This document shows positions 30,036 to 38,534 of a DNA stretch of 64,000 nucleotides, piece by piece (position 1 is the stretch's first letter; every line of letters starts with the position of its first letter). Made by a program: the position numbers and the translations under genes. This stretch comes from an uncultured Clostridia bacterium (GTDB taxonomy: Bacteria > Bacillota > Clostridia > TANB77 > CAG-508): the NCBI GenBank assembly GCA_948676835.1, contig CAPOZU010000001.1:1-64000 (forward strand). Direction: 5' to 3'. The notes under the pieces were generated by a model that saw only the letters and a program-made list of their open reading frames with translations, did no database searches and was not told the origin of the DNA.

Positions 30036-30068
30036 ATTTATCCCCTCTTTTGCTACATTTAAAGTAAA

Positions 30069-30110
30069 AGTGGACAATATTTTTATTTATTAAATTAAAT
30101 ATTGCCCACT
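30069..30110 (-). terminator. Terminator after pta-ackA
   Basis: Imperfect inverted repeat AGTGGACAATATT / AATATTGCCCACT, T-rich downstream on the minus strand. It lies between ackA and the membrane gene starting at 30035. Confidence 0.65.
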
Positions 30111-30141
30111 GCTATTATTTTAATAACAAATCTTCTGTATA

Positions 30142-31341
30142 TTATAAACTTTCTACAATTCTTTTTGTATCTCTTGCAATAACCATTTCTTCATCTGTTG
30201 GTATTACATATGCTAAAACTTTAGAATCTTCTGTTGAAATTTTTGTTTCTTCACTTCTAACATTATTTTTTTCTAAATCAATTTTTAATCCCATCCATTC
30301 TAAGTTTTCACAAATTTTCTTTCTTATATTAATTTGATTCTCACCAATACCACCAGTAAATACTATGCTATCTATTCCTTTTAAAGATACAGCATATTTT
30401 GCAACAAATTGTGCTATTGTTTTTGTAAATAATTCTATTGCAACTTGAGCCTTTGGTTTATCATCTTCATAAGAAGCAAGCTCTATTTCTCTGAAATCTG
30501 GATTTAAACCTGTAATTCCATATAAGCCTGATTTTTTATTTAATAAAGTATTTACTTCTTTAGCTGTTAAATTATCTCTTTCCATAATTTCTGTTACAAC
30601 AGATGGATCTAAATCACCTGAACGTGTAACCATTGCAATTCCTCCTAAAGGTGAAAGTCCCATTGATGTATCTATAGATTTTCCACCATCAATTGCACAT
30701 ATTGATGCACCTTGACCTAAATGGCAAGTAACTATTTTTAATTCTTCAATTGGTTTTCCAACTAATTCTGCACATCTTCTTGATACATATTGATGTGATG
30801 TTCCATGGAAGCCATATTTTCTTATTCTATATTTTTCATAATATTCATAAGGAATTGGATATAAGTAATTTTCTTTTGGCATTGTTTGATGAAATGCTGT
30901 ATCAAATACTGCTGTCATTGGAATTCCAGGCATTGCACTTTGACAAGCTCTTATTCCTAAAATTCCTGCTGGATTATGAAGTGGAGCTAAACTTGAGCAT
31001 GCATCAATTTTTTCTATAACATCTTCATCTATTTTTACAGATTCGCTAAATAACTCTCCACCATGAACAACTCTATGTCCAACAGCATCTATTTCAGATA
31101 AATCTTTTATAACGCCATAATCTTTGTGAACTAATTGTTCTAATACTATTTTTAAAGCATCTTGATGATTCATTACTGGAGCTTTTATAACATATTTTTC
31201 TCCATTTACTTTATGAGTAACAAATGCTTCTTGTTCTCCTATTCTTTCAAAGTTTCCTTTTGCTAAAAGTTTTTCACCATCCATATCTATTAATTGATAT
31301 TTTAATGATGAACTTCCACAGTTTACTACTAAAATTTTCAT
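30142..31341 (-). CDS. ackA: Acetate kinase (paralogue 3, with pta)
   Basis: 399 residues; the start at 31341 has AAGGAG upstream, whereas the in-frame GTG four codons earlier overlaps that site. It carries the full set of acetate kinase motifs (LVVNCGSSSLKYQL, GHRVVHGGE, VFDTAFHQTM, KYGFHGTSHQYV, CHLGQGASICAI, GGIGENQ). It lies 35 nt downstream of pta, the classic Pta-AckA pathway converting acetyl-CoA to acetate with ATP yield. This is therefore the best candidate for the main catabolic acetate kinase among the three in the window. Terminator at 30069-30110. Confidence 0.95.
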   Translation of the reverse strand: MKILVVNCGSSSLKYQLIDMDGEKLLAKGNFERIGEQEAFVTHKVNGEKYVIKAPVMNHQDALKIVLEQLVHKDYGVIKDLSEIDAVGHRVVHGGELFSESVKIDEDVIEKIDACSSLAPLHNPAGILGIRACQSAMPGIPMTAVFDTAFHQTMPKENYLYPIPYEYYEKYRIRKYGFHGTSHQYVSRRCAELVGKPIEELKIVTCHLGQGASICAIDGGKSIDTSMGLSPLGGIAMVTRSGDLDPSVVTEIMERDNLTAKEVNTLLNKKSGLYGITGLNPDFREIELASYEDDKPKAQVAIELFTKTIAQFVAKYAVSLKGIDSIVFTGGIGENQINIRKKICENLEWMGLKIDLEKNNVRSEETKISTEDSKVLAYVIPTDEEMVIARDTKRIVESL

Positions 31342-31376
31342 TTTTATTTTCACTCCTTATATATAATCTAATAAAA

Positions 31377-32372
31377 TTAATTCATAGATTGCACTGCAGT
31401 TATAGCAATTACCCCTGCTACATCTTCTGCTGAACATCCTCTAGATAAATCATTTACAGGTTTAGCAATACCTTGGCAAAGTGGTCCATAAGCTTCTGCT
31501 TTACCTAATCTTTGTGTTAATTTATATCCAATATTTCCAGCATTTAAATCTGGGAATATTAATGTATTTGCATTTCCTGCTATTTCGCTTTGAGGTGCTT
31601 TACTTTTTCCAACTGATGGAACTATAGCAGCATCTAATTGTAATTCTCCATCTACTTTCATCTCTGGGTATTTTTCTTTTACCATATTTGTTGCATCTAT
31701 AACTTTTTGTGTAAGTTCAGATTTTGCACTTCCCATTGTAGAGTATGAAAGCATTGCAACTTTTGATTCTTTTCCAACTAATTGTTCAAAACTTTTACTT
31801 GAAGAATGTGCTATTTCAACTAATTCTTCAGCTGTTGGATTTTGGTTTAATCCACAATCACCAAATACAAATACTCCATTTTCTCCATATTCGCAATCTG
31901 GAACAACCATTAAAAAGAAGGCTGATACTAGTTTTGTTCCAGGTGCTGTTTTTAAAATTTGAAGTGCTGGTCTTAAAGTATCTGATGTTGAATGAATTGC
32001 TCCTGAAACTAATCCATCAGCTTCATTCATTTTTACCATCATCATACTAAAATAAACTTCATCTTTTACTAACACTCTTGCATTTTCTAGTGTCATGCCT
32101 TTTTCTTTTCTTAATTCATATAATTTATTTGCATAAACTTCAGTTTTTTCAGATTTTAAAGGATTTATTATTCTCGCTTTACTAATATCTAAATTATTCT
32201 CATCTGCCATTTTTTTAATAGAAACTTCATCACCTACTAAAACAATATTGGCGTATTTTTCTTGAATAGCCATTGCTGCTGCTTTAACTATTCTCAAATC
32301 AGAAGCTTCTGGTAGAATTATAGTTTTTATATTTTGTCTTGCTCTTTCTTTTATACCTTCTATAAAGTTCAT
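31377..32372 (-). CDS. pta: Phosphate acetyltransferase
   Basis: 331 residues, the short single-domain Pta typical of Firmicutes. It converts acetyl-CoA plus phosphate to acetyl-phosphate. Features are ILPEASDLRIVKAA near the N-terminus, the central DGLVSGAIHSTSDTLRPALQ, FVFGDCGLNQNPTAEEL, MLSYSTMGSA, and the C-terminal FPDLNAGNIGYKLTQRL / GPLCQGIAKPVNDLSRG. The promoter at 32407-32435 is strong. The next upstream sequence is the 600-bp noncoding repeat element, whose left end begins only a few bases beyond the -35 box. Confidence 0.96.
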   Translation of the reverse strand: MNFIEGIKERARQNIKTIILPEASDLRIVKAAAMAIQEKYANIVLVGDEVSIKKMADENNLDISKARIINPLKSEKTEVYANKLYELRKEKGMTLENARVLVKDEVYFSMMMVKMNEADGLVSGAIHSTSDTLRPALQILKTAPGTKLVSAFFLMVVPDCEYGENGVFVFGDCGLNQNPTAEELVEIAHSSSKSFEQLVGKESKVAMLSYSTMGSAKSELTQKVIDATNMVKEKYPEMKVDGELQLDAAIVPSVGKSKAPQSEIAGNANTLIFPDLNAGNIGYKLTQRLGKAEAYGPLCQGIAKPVNDLSRGCSAEDVAGVIAITAVQSMN

Positions 32373-32406
32373 TATTGTTCCTCCTATAAAATTTTCTTAC
32401 GCTGTT

Positions 32407-32435
32407 ATTATATAAAACTATAGAGTTAAAGTCAA
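32407..32435 (-). promoter_or_regulatory. Promoter for pta-ackA
   Basis: Minus strand TTGACT (32430-32435), 17-nt spacer, TATAAT (32407-32412). It immediately abuts the left end of the repeat element at 32442. Confidence 0.8.
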
Positions 32436-32472
32436 TAAAATTACTATTTGTGTGAGTAAATTATTATACAAT

Positions 32473-32700
32473 ATTTAATTAATAGCATTATTTTTGAGCA
32501 ATATATTTTCTTCACTACGAATTCTCGGTATTCCGTCGTATTTTATAGTAGATTGTTAAATTTTAAAAGAAGCAGCGCCCTCAAAAGACAAGTTTGAGAT
32601 TCCCTACTTCTTTTAAAATTAATCTACTAATAAAACACTTTGTTTACATTCGAATTCTTCACTCAGAAAATATATTATTCAAAAATATGCTATTAGTTAG
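32473..32700. repeat. Large imperfect palindrome inside the repeat element
   Basis: The outer arms pair AATAGCATTATTTTTGAG (from 32481) with its near-complement ending at 32695, with further matches ATATATTTTCT and GAATTC. An inner stem pairs TAGTAGATT and TTTTAAAAGAAG with CTTCTTTTAAAA and AATCTACTA (about 32546-32630). The loop has CTCAAA/TTTGAG. It could form a cruciform or a long hairpin RNA. Confidence 0.65.
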
Positions 32701-32763
32701 AGAAAGACAACAATTTTTAATATGATATTTTAAGATATTTTTCAATTTTATGTCTTTATCTAA

Positions 32764-32944
32764 ATTCATGAAAATGTTTTATATTATTTTTAAATACACC
32801 GCGTAAGCGACCAAACGAACGAAGTGAGTGCGATTTGGAGCAACTATCGAGGCTATGTAAATTATAAAAGAATTTTATAATTTACAACTAGCAAGTTGCG
32901 ACACCAAGGTGTATAAGAAAATAATATAAAACATTTTCATGAAT
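32764..32944. repeat. 27-bp perfect inverted-repeat arms flanking core repeat copy 1
   Basis: Left arm 32764-32790 (starting ATTCATGAAAATGTT) is the exact reverse complement of the right arm 32918-32944 (ending AACATTTTCATGAAT). Between them lies the structured core at 32795-32913. Confidence 0.85.
32795..32913. repeat. Structured core repeat, copy 1 (possible small RNA or REP-like element)
   Basis: The 119-bp core is nearly identical to 42526-42636. Helices visible: closing TACACC/GGTGTA; CGC-GTAA-GCG; CCAAA/TTTGG enclosing CGAACGAAGTGAGTGCG; GCAACT/AGTTGC; and a perfect 14-bp hairpin TGTAAATTATAAAA / TTTTATAATTTACA with loop GAA. Copy 2 has GCCCC/GGGGC as closing helix and an 11-bp version of the last hairpin, so pairing is kept while the sequence changes. 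Confidence 0.75.
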
Positions 32945-33024
32945 TATATTAAATATAAATTTTAATAAATATTGTACAATATCATATTAGAAATTTTCTA
33001 TATCATTATTATAATTAGCAAAAT

Positions 33025-33660
33025 TTACTCACACAAATAGCAATTGCAATATTCCTTTACACAACAATTTTCACAATCTGGTTTTCTTGCATCACAAGTT
33101 TTTCTTCCATGCCATACAAATAAATGATTTACATCATAGTAGTATTCTTTTGAAAATACTTTTAATAAATCCTTTTCTATTTTTTCAGGTTCTGTTTCTT
33201 TTGAAAAACCGATTCTATTAGAAATTCTTTTAGCATGTGTATCTACTGCAATTCCCTGAGGATTATGGAAAGCTTCTAGCATAACTACATTTGCACTCTT
33301 TCTTCCTACTCCTGGTAAACTTTGAAGTTCTTCCATCGTTTCTGGAACAATTCCATTGAATTCTTGAATTAGTTTTTGGCTACAAGCTTTCATATTTTTT
33401 GCTTTATTTTTATAAAATCCACATGGATGAATTATTTTTTCTAAATCTTTGATATCTGCAACAGCCATTGCTTCTGCAGTAGGATATTTTGCAAATAGTT
33501 CTGGCGTCGTTTTATTTACTCTTTCATCTGTGCACTGAGCTGAAAGCATTACAGCAATTACCATTTGAAATGGTGTTTCAAAGTCCAAACTACATGTTGC
33601 ATCTGGGTATGTTTTTTTCATAAGTTCTATTATTTCTATTGCTACTTTTTTGCTTTTCAT
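33025..33660 (-). CDS. nth: Endonuclease III (base-excision repair DNA glycosylase/AP lyase)
   Basis: 211 residues. It removes oxidised pyrimidines from DNA. Motifs are VMLSAQCTDERVNK near residue 37, the helix-hairpin-helix LPGVGRKSANVV around 115 with the catalytic Lys, VDTHAKRISNR with the catalytic Asp near 138, and the 4Fe-4S loop C-x6-C-x2-C-x5-C (CDARKPDCENCCVKEYC) at the C-terminus. The last codons and the stop lie in the terminal repeat of the adjacent noncoding element, so its 3' end may have been remodelled by insertion, but all catalytic and cluster residues remain. Confidence 0.95.
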   Translation of the reverse strand: MKSKKVAIEIIELMKKTYPDATCSLDFETPFQMVIAVMLSAQCTDERVNKTTPELFAKYPTAEAMAVADIKDLEKIIHPCGFYKNKAKNMKACSQKLIQEFNGIVPETMEELQSLPGVGRKSANVVMLEAFHNPQGIAVDTHAKRISNRIGFSKETEPEKIEKDLLKVFSKEYYYDVNHLFVWHGRKTCDARKPDCENCCVKEYCNCYLCE

Positions 33661-33668
33661 TATTGCTC

Positions 33669-34970
33669 CTATTTATTATTTTCTTCTATAACTACTTCAT
33701 TTTCTTTCTTTACTTTTTTATTTTGTGAAGGAAAAATATATTTTACTAAACTTTCAATTCCATATAAAACAACTAAGAAGCTTACTATTCCTCCAATTAC
33801 AGGTATATATGCAACAACTTTTATCACAACATATACAGCAATTGCATATAAAAGTAATATTATTTTATTATCTTTTGGTTTATTAGCAAAAATCATTTCT
33901 GCAATTCTTAATGATGCCACAGGTATACTTATACAAATTGCTATAATATACATTGTAATTGCAAGTAATGCAACTGGTATTCCTATTACTGTACATAATA
34001 GTATAATTGAAATTACTGGTGTTGCAACTAACCATAAAAATCCTTTTCCAATTCCGAATCCTATTTCACGTGTGTAATTTTCTACTTTTTCAATTTGTCT
34101 ATTTTTAATTACCAAATATATTATTCCAATAATAATTATTGTAGATATTATTGATATTACTTCACTTTTAACTTGATTTAATACAATTACATTTTTTAAA
34201 TCTTCTACCTTTTCATCTGAATCTTTATGAATTTCTACATTTACTGATTCTAATATTCCATTTGGATCAGTAAATTCTTTTGAATAAGATACATGACCTT
34301 TACCTATATATTCAGATTTGTCAGATACATTTATATTTTCAACATATGCATCAAGTTCACGATTTATATTTCCATTAACATATAAACTTCCTGCTGAAAC
34401 TTTCAAATCACCTAATATTGTAGCATTTTCTGCTAGTGTTATATTCTTTCCTAATGCATATACAGTACCTGTACATTCAGATTCAATATTAATATTTTCT
34501 CCAATTACATATACACTACCATATACATAACCTTTAATTGTAACATCTTGACCAATAATAAAAACATTTCCATTTAAATATTCTGATGAAATATTTACAT
34601 TTTTTGCAATTGCATAAACATTTCCATTTATCTGGTTTGCAATTGAAACATCTTGCTGACATAAATATACATCACTATCTATAACGTTTCCTGACAATTC
34701 AATATCATCACTAATTGGCATAATTCCATCTTCTTCATTTATTAGCATAATTCCTTCATTTTCATTTGAAGAATATAATGCTTCATTTGCTCCATCAAGA
34801 ATCATATCTTCTTGTGATACATTTGGATCTAAAGTTCTTGCCCATTCTGCTGGTATTCCTTCTTCTTGTCCATTTGATTCTGGTATATTATTTGTTGCAT
34901 AACAACAGTTTTGTAATAACAATAATAGTATGCTTACTATTATTAGACTTAATTTTAATAATCTTTTCAT
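33669..34970 (-). CDS. Bactofilin/polymer-forming-like membrane protein
   Basis: 433 residues. There is an N-terminal signal sequence (about 5-25), then an acidic linker. A right-handed-beta-helix-like region of repeated short strands (about 90-195) follows, with units such as GNVYAIAKNVNISSEYLNG and GSVYVIGENINIE, typical of polymer-forming (bactofilin-like, DUF583) repeats. After a linker come about five TM segments (about 265-415) and a basic/acidic tail. A probable envelope-associated scaffold facing outward; function not established. It lies 8 nt upstream of nth and downstream of rpe, probably cotranscribed. Alternative: a generic membrane protein with beta-helix repeats. Confidence 0.75.
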   Translation of the reverse strand: MKRLLKLSLIIVSILLLLLQNCCYATNNIPESNGQEEGIPAEWARTLDPNVSQEDMILDGANEALYSSNENEGIMLINEEDGIMPISDDIELSGNVIDSDVYLCQQDVSIANQINGNVYAIAKNVNISSEYLNGNVFIIGQDVTIKGYVYGSVYVIGENINIESECTGTVYALGKNITLAENATILGDLKVSAGSLYVNGNINRELDAYVENINVSDKSEYIGKGHVSYSKEFTDPNGILESVNVEIHKDSDEKVEDLKNVIVLNQVKSEVISIISTIIIIGIIYLVIKNRQIEKVENYTREIGFGIGKGFLWLVATPVISIILLCTVIGIPVALLAITMYIIAICISIPVASLRIAEMIFANKPKDNKIILLLYAIAVYVVIKVVAYIPVIGGIVSFLVVLYGIESLVKYIFPSQNKKVKKENEVVIEENNK

Positions 34971-34984
34971 AATTTTCTCTCCAT

Positions 34985-35641
34985 TTACTTTAATTTTTTT
35001 ACAGCTTCACTTATATTTTCTGCTGATACAAGATAATTTCCAGCAACTAAAATATTAGCCCCTGCATCAATTGCTTTCTGTGATGTAATATCATTTATTC
35101 CACCATCAACTTCAATATCTATGTCTATATTATTTTCAGTAATATATTCTTTTAATTCTCTAACTTTTTCTAATGTTTCAGGAATTAAAGTTTGCCCTCC
35201 TTTTCCTGGAACTACAGTCATAACTAGAACCATATGAATACATTCTAAATATGGTTTTATTTCTTCTATTTTAGTTTCTGGACTTATAGCAATTCCTACT
35301 CTTGTGCCTGAATTTTTTATTAATTCAATTAAATTTTTGGTTCTTTCTTCATTTTTTGTTGCTTCTATATGAAATGTTAGTACTTCTGGTTCTAACATTA
35401 AATATTCATCTGCAATCTCTTCAACATTTTCAACCATTAAATGAACATCCAAACCTAAATTTGAAATATGAGAAATAGTTAATGCATAATCTTTCATTAA
35501 TTCAAGATTATTTTTTTGTACAAATTTCCCATCCATGGCATCAATGTGAAAATAATTTACTTTTCCTGTCTCTAAATTATAAAAAGTAGTTGTGGCATTA
35601 TCTTTTTCTACTGTTAAAACTGATGCTGATATCTCTGTCAT
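34985..35641 (-). CDS. rpe: Ribulose-phosphate 3-epimerase
   Basis: 218 residues from the ATG at 35641, which has GGAGGG 6 nt upstream; the 18 extra in-frame codons further 5' run into a terminator hairpin. It interconverts ribulose-5-P and xylulose-5-P. TIM-barrel motifs are visible: ISASVL at the start, HIDAMDGKFV, LDVHLMV, VLVMTVVPGKGGQ and DIEVDGGIN, with the two catalytic Asp residues in the second and last of these. It follows prkC, as in many Firmicutes, but the usual intervening rsgA is missing. Confidence 0.92.
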   Translation of the reverse strand: MTEISASVLTVEKDNATTTFYNLETGKVNYFHIDAMDGKFVQKNNLELMKDYALTISHISNLGLDVHLMVENVEEIADEYLMLEPEVLTFHIEATKNEERTKNLIELIKNSGTRVGIAISPETKIEEIKPYLECIHMVLVMTVVPGKGGQTLIPETLEKVRELKEYITENNIDIDIEVDGGINDITSQKAIDAGANILVAGNYLVSAENISEAVKKLK

Positions 35642-35668
35642 ACTTTCCCTCCTTTCTTCTTGATAAAA

Positions 35669-35694
35669 TGAGGCATGTATTCTGTCATGCCTCA
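35669..35694 (-). terminator. Hairpin between prkC and rpe
   Basis: Perfect 9-bp stem TGAGGCATG / CATGCCTCA with an 8-nt loop; TTTTATC follows on the minus strand. It lies 8 nt past the prkC stop codon and could terminate most transcripts or uncouple rpe. Confidence 0.7.
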
Positions 35695-35701
35695 CTTATT
35701 T

Positions 35702-37759
35702 TTATTTTACATTTATTACTTGATCACCATTATTGAAATCTACAGTATCTGTAAATCTTGTAACCCCATTTACTTTTACTTTTACTGTTTTGACACCAGT
35801 TGCTGTCCATGTTTTTGAAATATCAGTTTTTGTCATTAGGTAAGTATCACTTAATATTGTATCATCTCCAACTTCAATAACAACTGTTCCTTTTTCAATT
35901 TCTGGTGTTGTAGTTGTTGGAATTGTATTTCCGTTTTCGTCAACTGATGTTCCTGTTTCTGGTTTTGGTTCTGTATATCCAGTTAAAGATTTCAAGTTAA
36001 CATTAATTGTTAGTGTGGCTTTTTTAGGTTGTTTGTTTACAGTAATACTAATAGAATCTCCTTCTTTTACTGTTTTATTAGCATTAATACTTTGTGCAGT
36101 AACTATTCCATCAGATTTATTGGCATCTTGTTCATATGTTACATCAACTACTAAATTTAAATCTTTTAAAGTTGCAACAGCTTCTGCTTCTGATTTATTC
36201 ATAACACTTGGTACTACAACATCTTTAAAAGCACTACCTATACTTACTGTAATTTGAATTTCTGTTGCAGCTGTGATTTCTTCTCCTTCTTCTGGGTCTA
36301 CTTCTAATACTATCCCTGCTTCTACAGTTTCACTATTTGTTTCTATTAATTCATACTTTAATTCTAATGCTTCTAATTCTTTGGTTACATCTTCTACTTT
36401 TTTGCCTTTCATTTTCTTTGGAAGTGTAACTATCTTTTGACCTTTACTTACAGTTAAAGTAATTGGTTGTGTAACATTAATTTTAAATGGTGATTTATAT
36501 TCTGGAGTTTGAGAAATAACATATCCTTCTTCAACTTCATCATGATATTCTTCTTCTATAGTAATTTCTTTAAATCCTAAATCATTTAATAATTTAACAG
36601 CCTCATCTTTTGTAAGTCTTGCTTCATTATTAGTTCCTGAAACATTTGGAATTTGTTCTTGAGCTGGTCTCGAACCATTCAAAATTGCTATTGTTCCATA
36701 CATTGCACCAACAAATAATAAAATTGCAGCTAAAACTATTGTAACTGGTTTTGCCCATTTATGGTTTTTATAAAATTCTTTTACTTTATTTTCTTTTTTT
36801 CTGTTTGATTGATTTTCACTTACTCTTGGTGCTTTTCTATCATTGTTTTTTTCCATTTCTAATTCATAAATTGTTGGAATTTTTTGTGTAGGTGAATCAT
36901 CTGATCTAATAGCTAGTTCAACAAAATCTTCATTTGGTTTTTTTAATGCTAAAGATAAATCTTTAAGCATTTCTGTAGCATTTTGATATCTTAAGTTTGG
37001 ATCTTTTTGCATTGCTTTTAAAATTATTCTATTTACACTTATAGGAATATTTTCATTATATTTAATTGGATCTACTGGTTCTTCTTGAACTTGTTTTAAT
37101 GCTACTGATACTGGTGTATCTGCATCAAATGGAACTCTTCCAGTAAGCATTTCATACATTACAATACCTAATGAATATAAATCTGATTTTGCATCTGTGT
37201 ATCCACCCCTTGCATGTTCTGGTGAAAAATAATGTACTGAACCTATTGTTGTTCCAAAAGCAGTTATTGTTGAATTTGAAACAGCTTTTGCAATACCAAA
37301 ATCTGTTACTTTTGCAATTCCATCTTCTGTAATTATTATATTATGTGGTTTTATATCTCTATGTATTATATTGTTCTTATGTGCAGTTTCTAATGCAGAA
37401 GCTATTTGAATTGCAATATTTACAGACCATTTCCAAGATAAAATCCCATCTTCGTTTATTATTTCTTTTAAAGTTTTTCCTTGGATAAGTTCCATAACTA
37501 TATAATATAAATTATCTTCATTACATACATCATATATTTGAACTATATTTGGATGTGCAAGGCTTGCTGCTGATTGTGCTTCTGTATTGAATTTTTTTAT
37601 GAATTCACTATCTGTTGTGAACTCATCTTTTAGAATTTTTATTGCTACATATCTGTTTAAAACATGGCATTTTGCTTTATAAACTGTAGCCATACCACCA
37701 TTACCTATTTTTTCTAATACTTCATATCTGTTATTCAACATTTTTCCTATAAGATTCAT
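35702..37759 (-). CDS. prkC: PASTA-domain Ser/Thr protein kinase (PrkC/PknB)
   Basis: 685 residues. The start at 37759 has AGGAG upstream and lies 4 nt past the prpC stop. The cytoplasmic kinase domain (about 10-270) has GNGGMATV glycine loop, the AIKIL Lys, HRDIKPHNI and DFGIAKA. A basic linker precedes a single TM (about 340-362, VLAAILLFVGAMYGTIAIL). Three PASTA repeats follow (each with a pattern like VPSVMNKSEAEAVATLKDLN), then a C-terminal Thr/Pro-rich linker and a beta domain. It senses peptidoglycan fragments or lipid II and regulates growth, dormancy and cell-wall synthesis. Partner phosphatase is the gene immediately upstream. Confidence 0.95.
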   Translation of the reverse strand: MNLIGKMLNNRYEVLEKIGNGGMATVYKAKCHVLNRYVAIKILKDEFTTDSEFIKKFNTEAQSAASLAHPNIVQIYDVCNEDNLYYIVMELIQGKTLKEIINEDGILSWKWSVNIAIQIASALETAHKNNIIHRDIKPHNIIITEDGIAKVTDFGIAKAVSNSTITAFGTTIGSVHYFSPEHARGGYTDAKSDLYSLGIVMYEMLTGRVPFDADTPVSVALKQVQEEPVDPIKYNENIPISVNRIILKAMQKDPNLRYQNATEMLKDLSLALKKPNEDFVELAIRSDDSPTQKIPTIYELEMEKNNDRKAPRVSENQSNRKKENKVKEFYKNHKWAKPVTIVLAAILLFVGAMYGTIAILNGSRPAQEQIPNVSGTNNEARLTKDEAVKLLNDLGFKEITIEEEYHDEVEEGYVISQTPEYKSPFKINVTQPITLTVSKGQKIVTLPKKMKGKKVEDVTKELEALELKYELIETNSETVEAGIVLEVDPEEGEEITAATEIQITVSIGSAFKDVVVPSVMNKSEAEAVATLKDLNLVVDVTYEQDANKSDGIVTAQSINANKTVKEGDSISITVNKQPKKATLTINVNLKSLTGYTEPKPETGTSVDENGNTIPTTTTPEIEKGTVVIEVGDDTILSDTYLMTKTDISKTWTATGVKTVKVKVNGVTRFTDTVDFNNGDQVINVK

Positions 37760-37763
37760 AACT

Positions 37764-38519
37764 TTATCTCTCCTCATCACTGACATCAATATTATCAACT
37801 ATAATTGTTGTTATATTGTCATAACCACCAAGATTATTTGCATTTTCTATTAATGCTTCTTCTGGATTATTAGGATTATTTAATAAAAGACTATAGATTT
37901 CGCTTTCTCTAAGCATATTTGTTAAACCATCTGAGCACATAAGTAATATATCATCTTTTAAAAATCCTTTACATAGTATATCTGGTTCAACCAAAGCACT
38001 GCATCCTAAAGCTTTCATTAACATATTTTTTTTAGGATGATTATAAGCCTCTTCTTTTGTAATTGTTCCTTCTTTTACTAATTTTTCAACATAACTGTGA
38101 TCTGTAGTAAGTTTTCTCATGATATTTTTTCTAATTCTATAAACTCTACTATCTCCTACGTGCCCTATAAATACCTTATTATTATATATTAAGCAAAGGT
38201 CAATTGTAGTCCCCATATCGTGAAGTTCTTCATCTTCCTGAGATTTTTCAAATACTATCATATTTGCGTATTCTATTGCTTCTCTTACTAAACTTGAAAT
38301 ACTTTCTCTATCTTTTCTTGTTTTTTGAAAATTATTAAAAATAAAATTTCTTGCACTTGCAACAGCTAGAGAACTGGCAATTTCTCCACCTTTATATCCA
38401 CCCATTCCATCTGCTAAAATATATAATTTAATTTCATCTTTTTCTAAATCTGAAACATAGTAACTATCTTGATTCATTTCTCTAGCTTTGCCTATATCAG
38501 ATTTTGCTAAAATCCTCAT
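37764..38519 (-). CDS. prpC: PP2C-family protein phosphatase (PrpC/Stp)
   Basis: 251 residues. It dephosphorylates targets of the neighbouring PrkC. PPM motifs are visible: DIGKAREMNQDSYY near the N-terminus, ILADGMGGYKGGEIAS with a metal-binding Asp, GHVGDSRVYRI, and the C-terminal MCSDGLTNM and GGYDNITTIIV with further metal-binding Asp residues. The prpC-prkC pair is nearly universal in Firmicutes. It lies 15 nt downstream of rlmN and 4 nt upstream of prkC, so translationally close-packed. Confidence 0.95.
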   Translation of the reverse strand: MRILAKSDIGKAREMNQDSYYVSDLEKDEIKLYILADGMGGYKGGEIASSLAVASARNFIFNNFQKTRKDRESISSLVREAIEYANMIVFEKSQEDEELHDMGTTIDLCLIYNNKVFIGHVGDSRVYRIRKNIMRKLTTDHSYVEKLVKEGTITKEEAYNHPKKNMLMKALGCSALVEPDILCKGFLKDDILLMCSDGLTNMLRESEIYSLLLNNPNNPEEALIENANNLGGYDNITTIIVDNIDVSDEER

Positions 38520-38534
38520 CTCATCACCTCTTGC

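Larger units (their letters stand above)
32442..33042. mobile_element. Noncoding palindromic repeat element with 19-bp terminal inverted repeats (MITE-like)
   Basis: Terminal inverted repeats are perfect over 19 bp: CTATTTGTGTGAGTAAATT at 32444-32462 and its complement at 33022-33040. The interior of about 600 bp has no ORF and is a series of nested palindromes: a 230-bp imperfect palindrome (32473-32700), an AAAGACA/TGTCTTT hairpin (32703-32756), and the structured core repeat with 27-bp arms (32764-32944). The right end recurs at positions 1-95. It lies between pta and nth; the nth stop codon lies inside the right terminal repeat. No transposase is present, so any mobility would be in trans. 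Confidence 0.65.

Noticed and set aside
33565..34077. Plus-strand open frame of 170 codons over nth and the bactofilin-like gene
   Set aside because: It is antisense to two well-supported minus-strand genes, has low-complexity composition and no ribosome-binding site.
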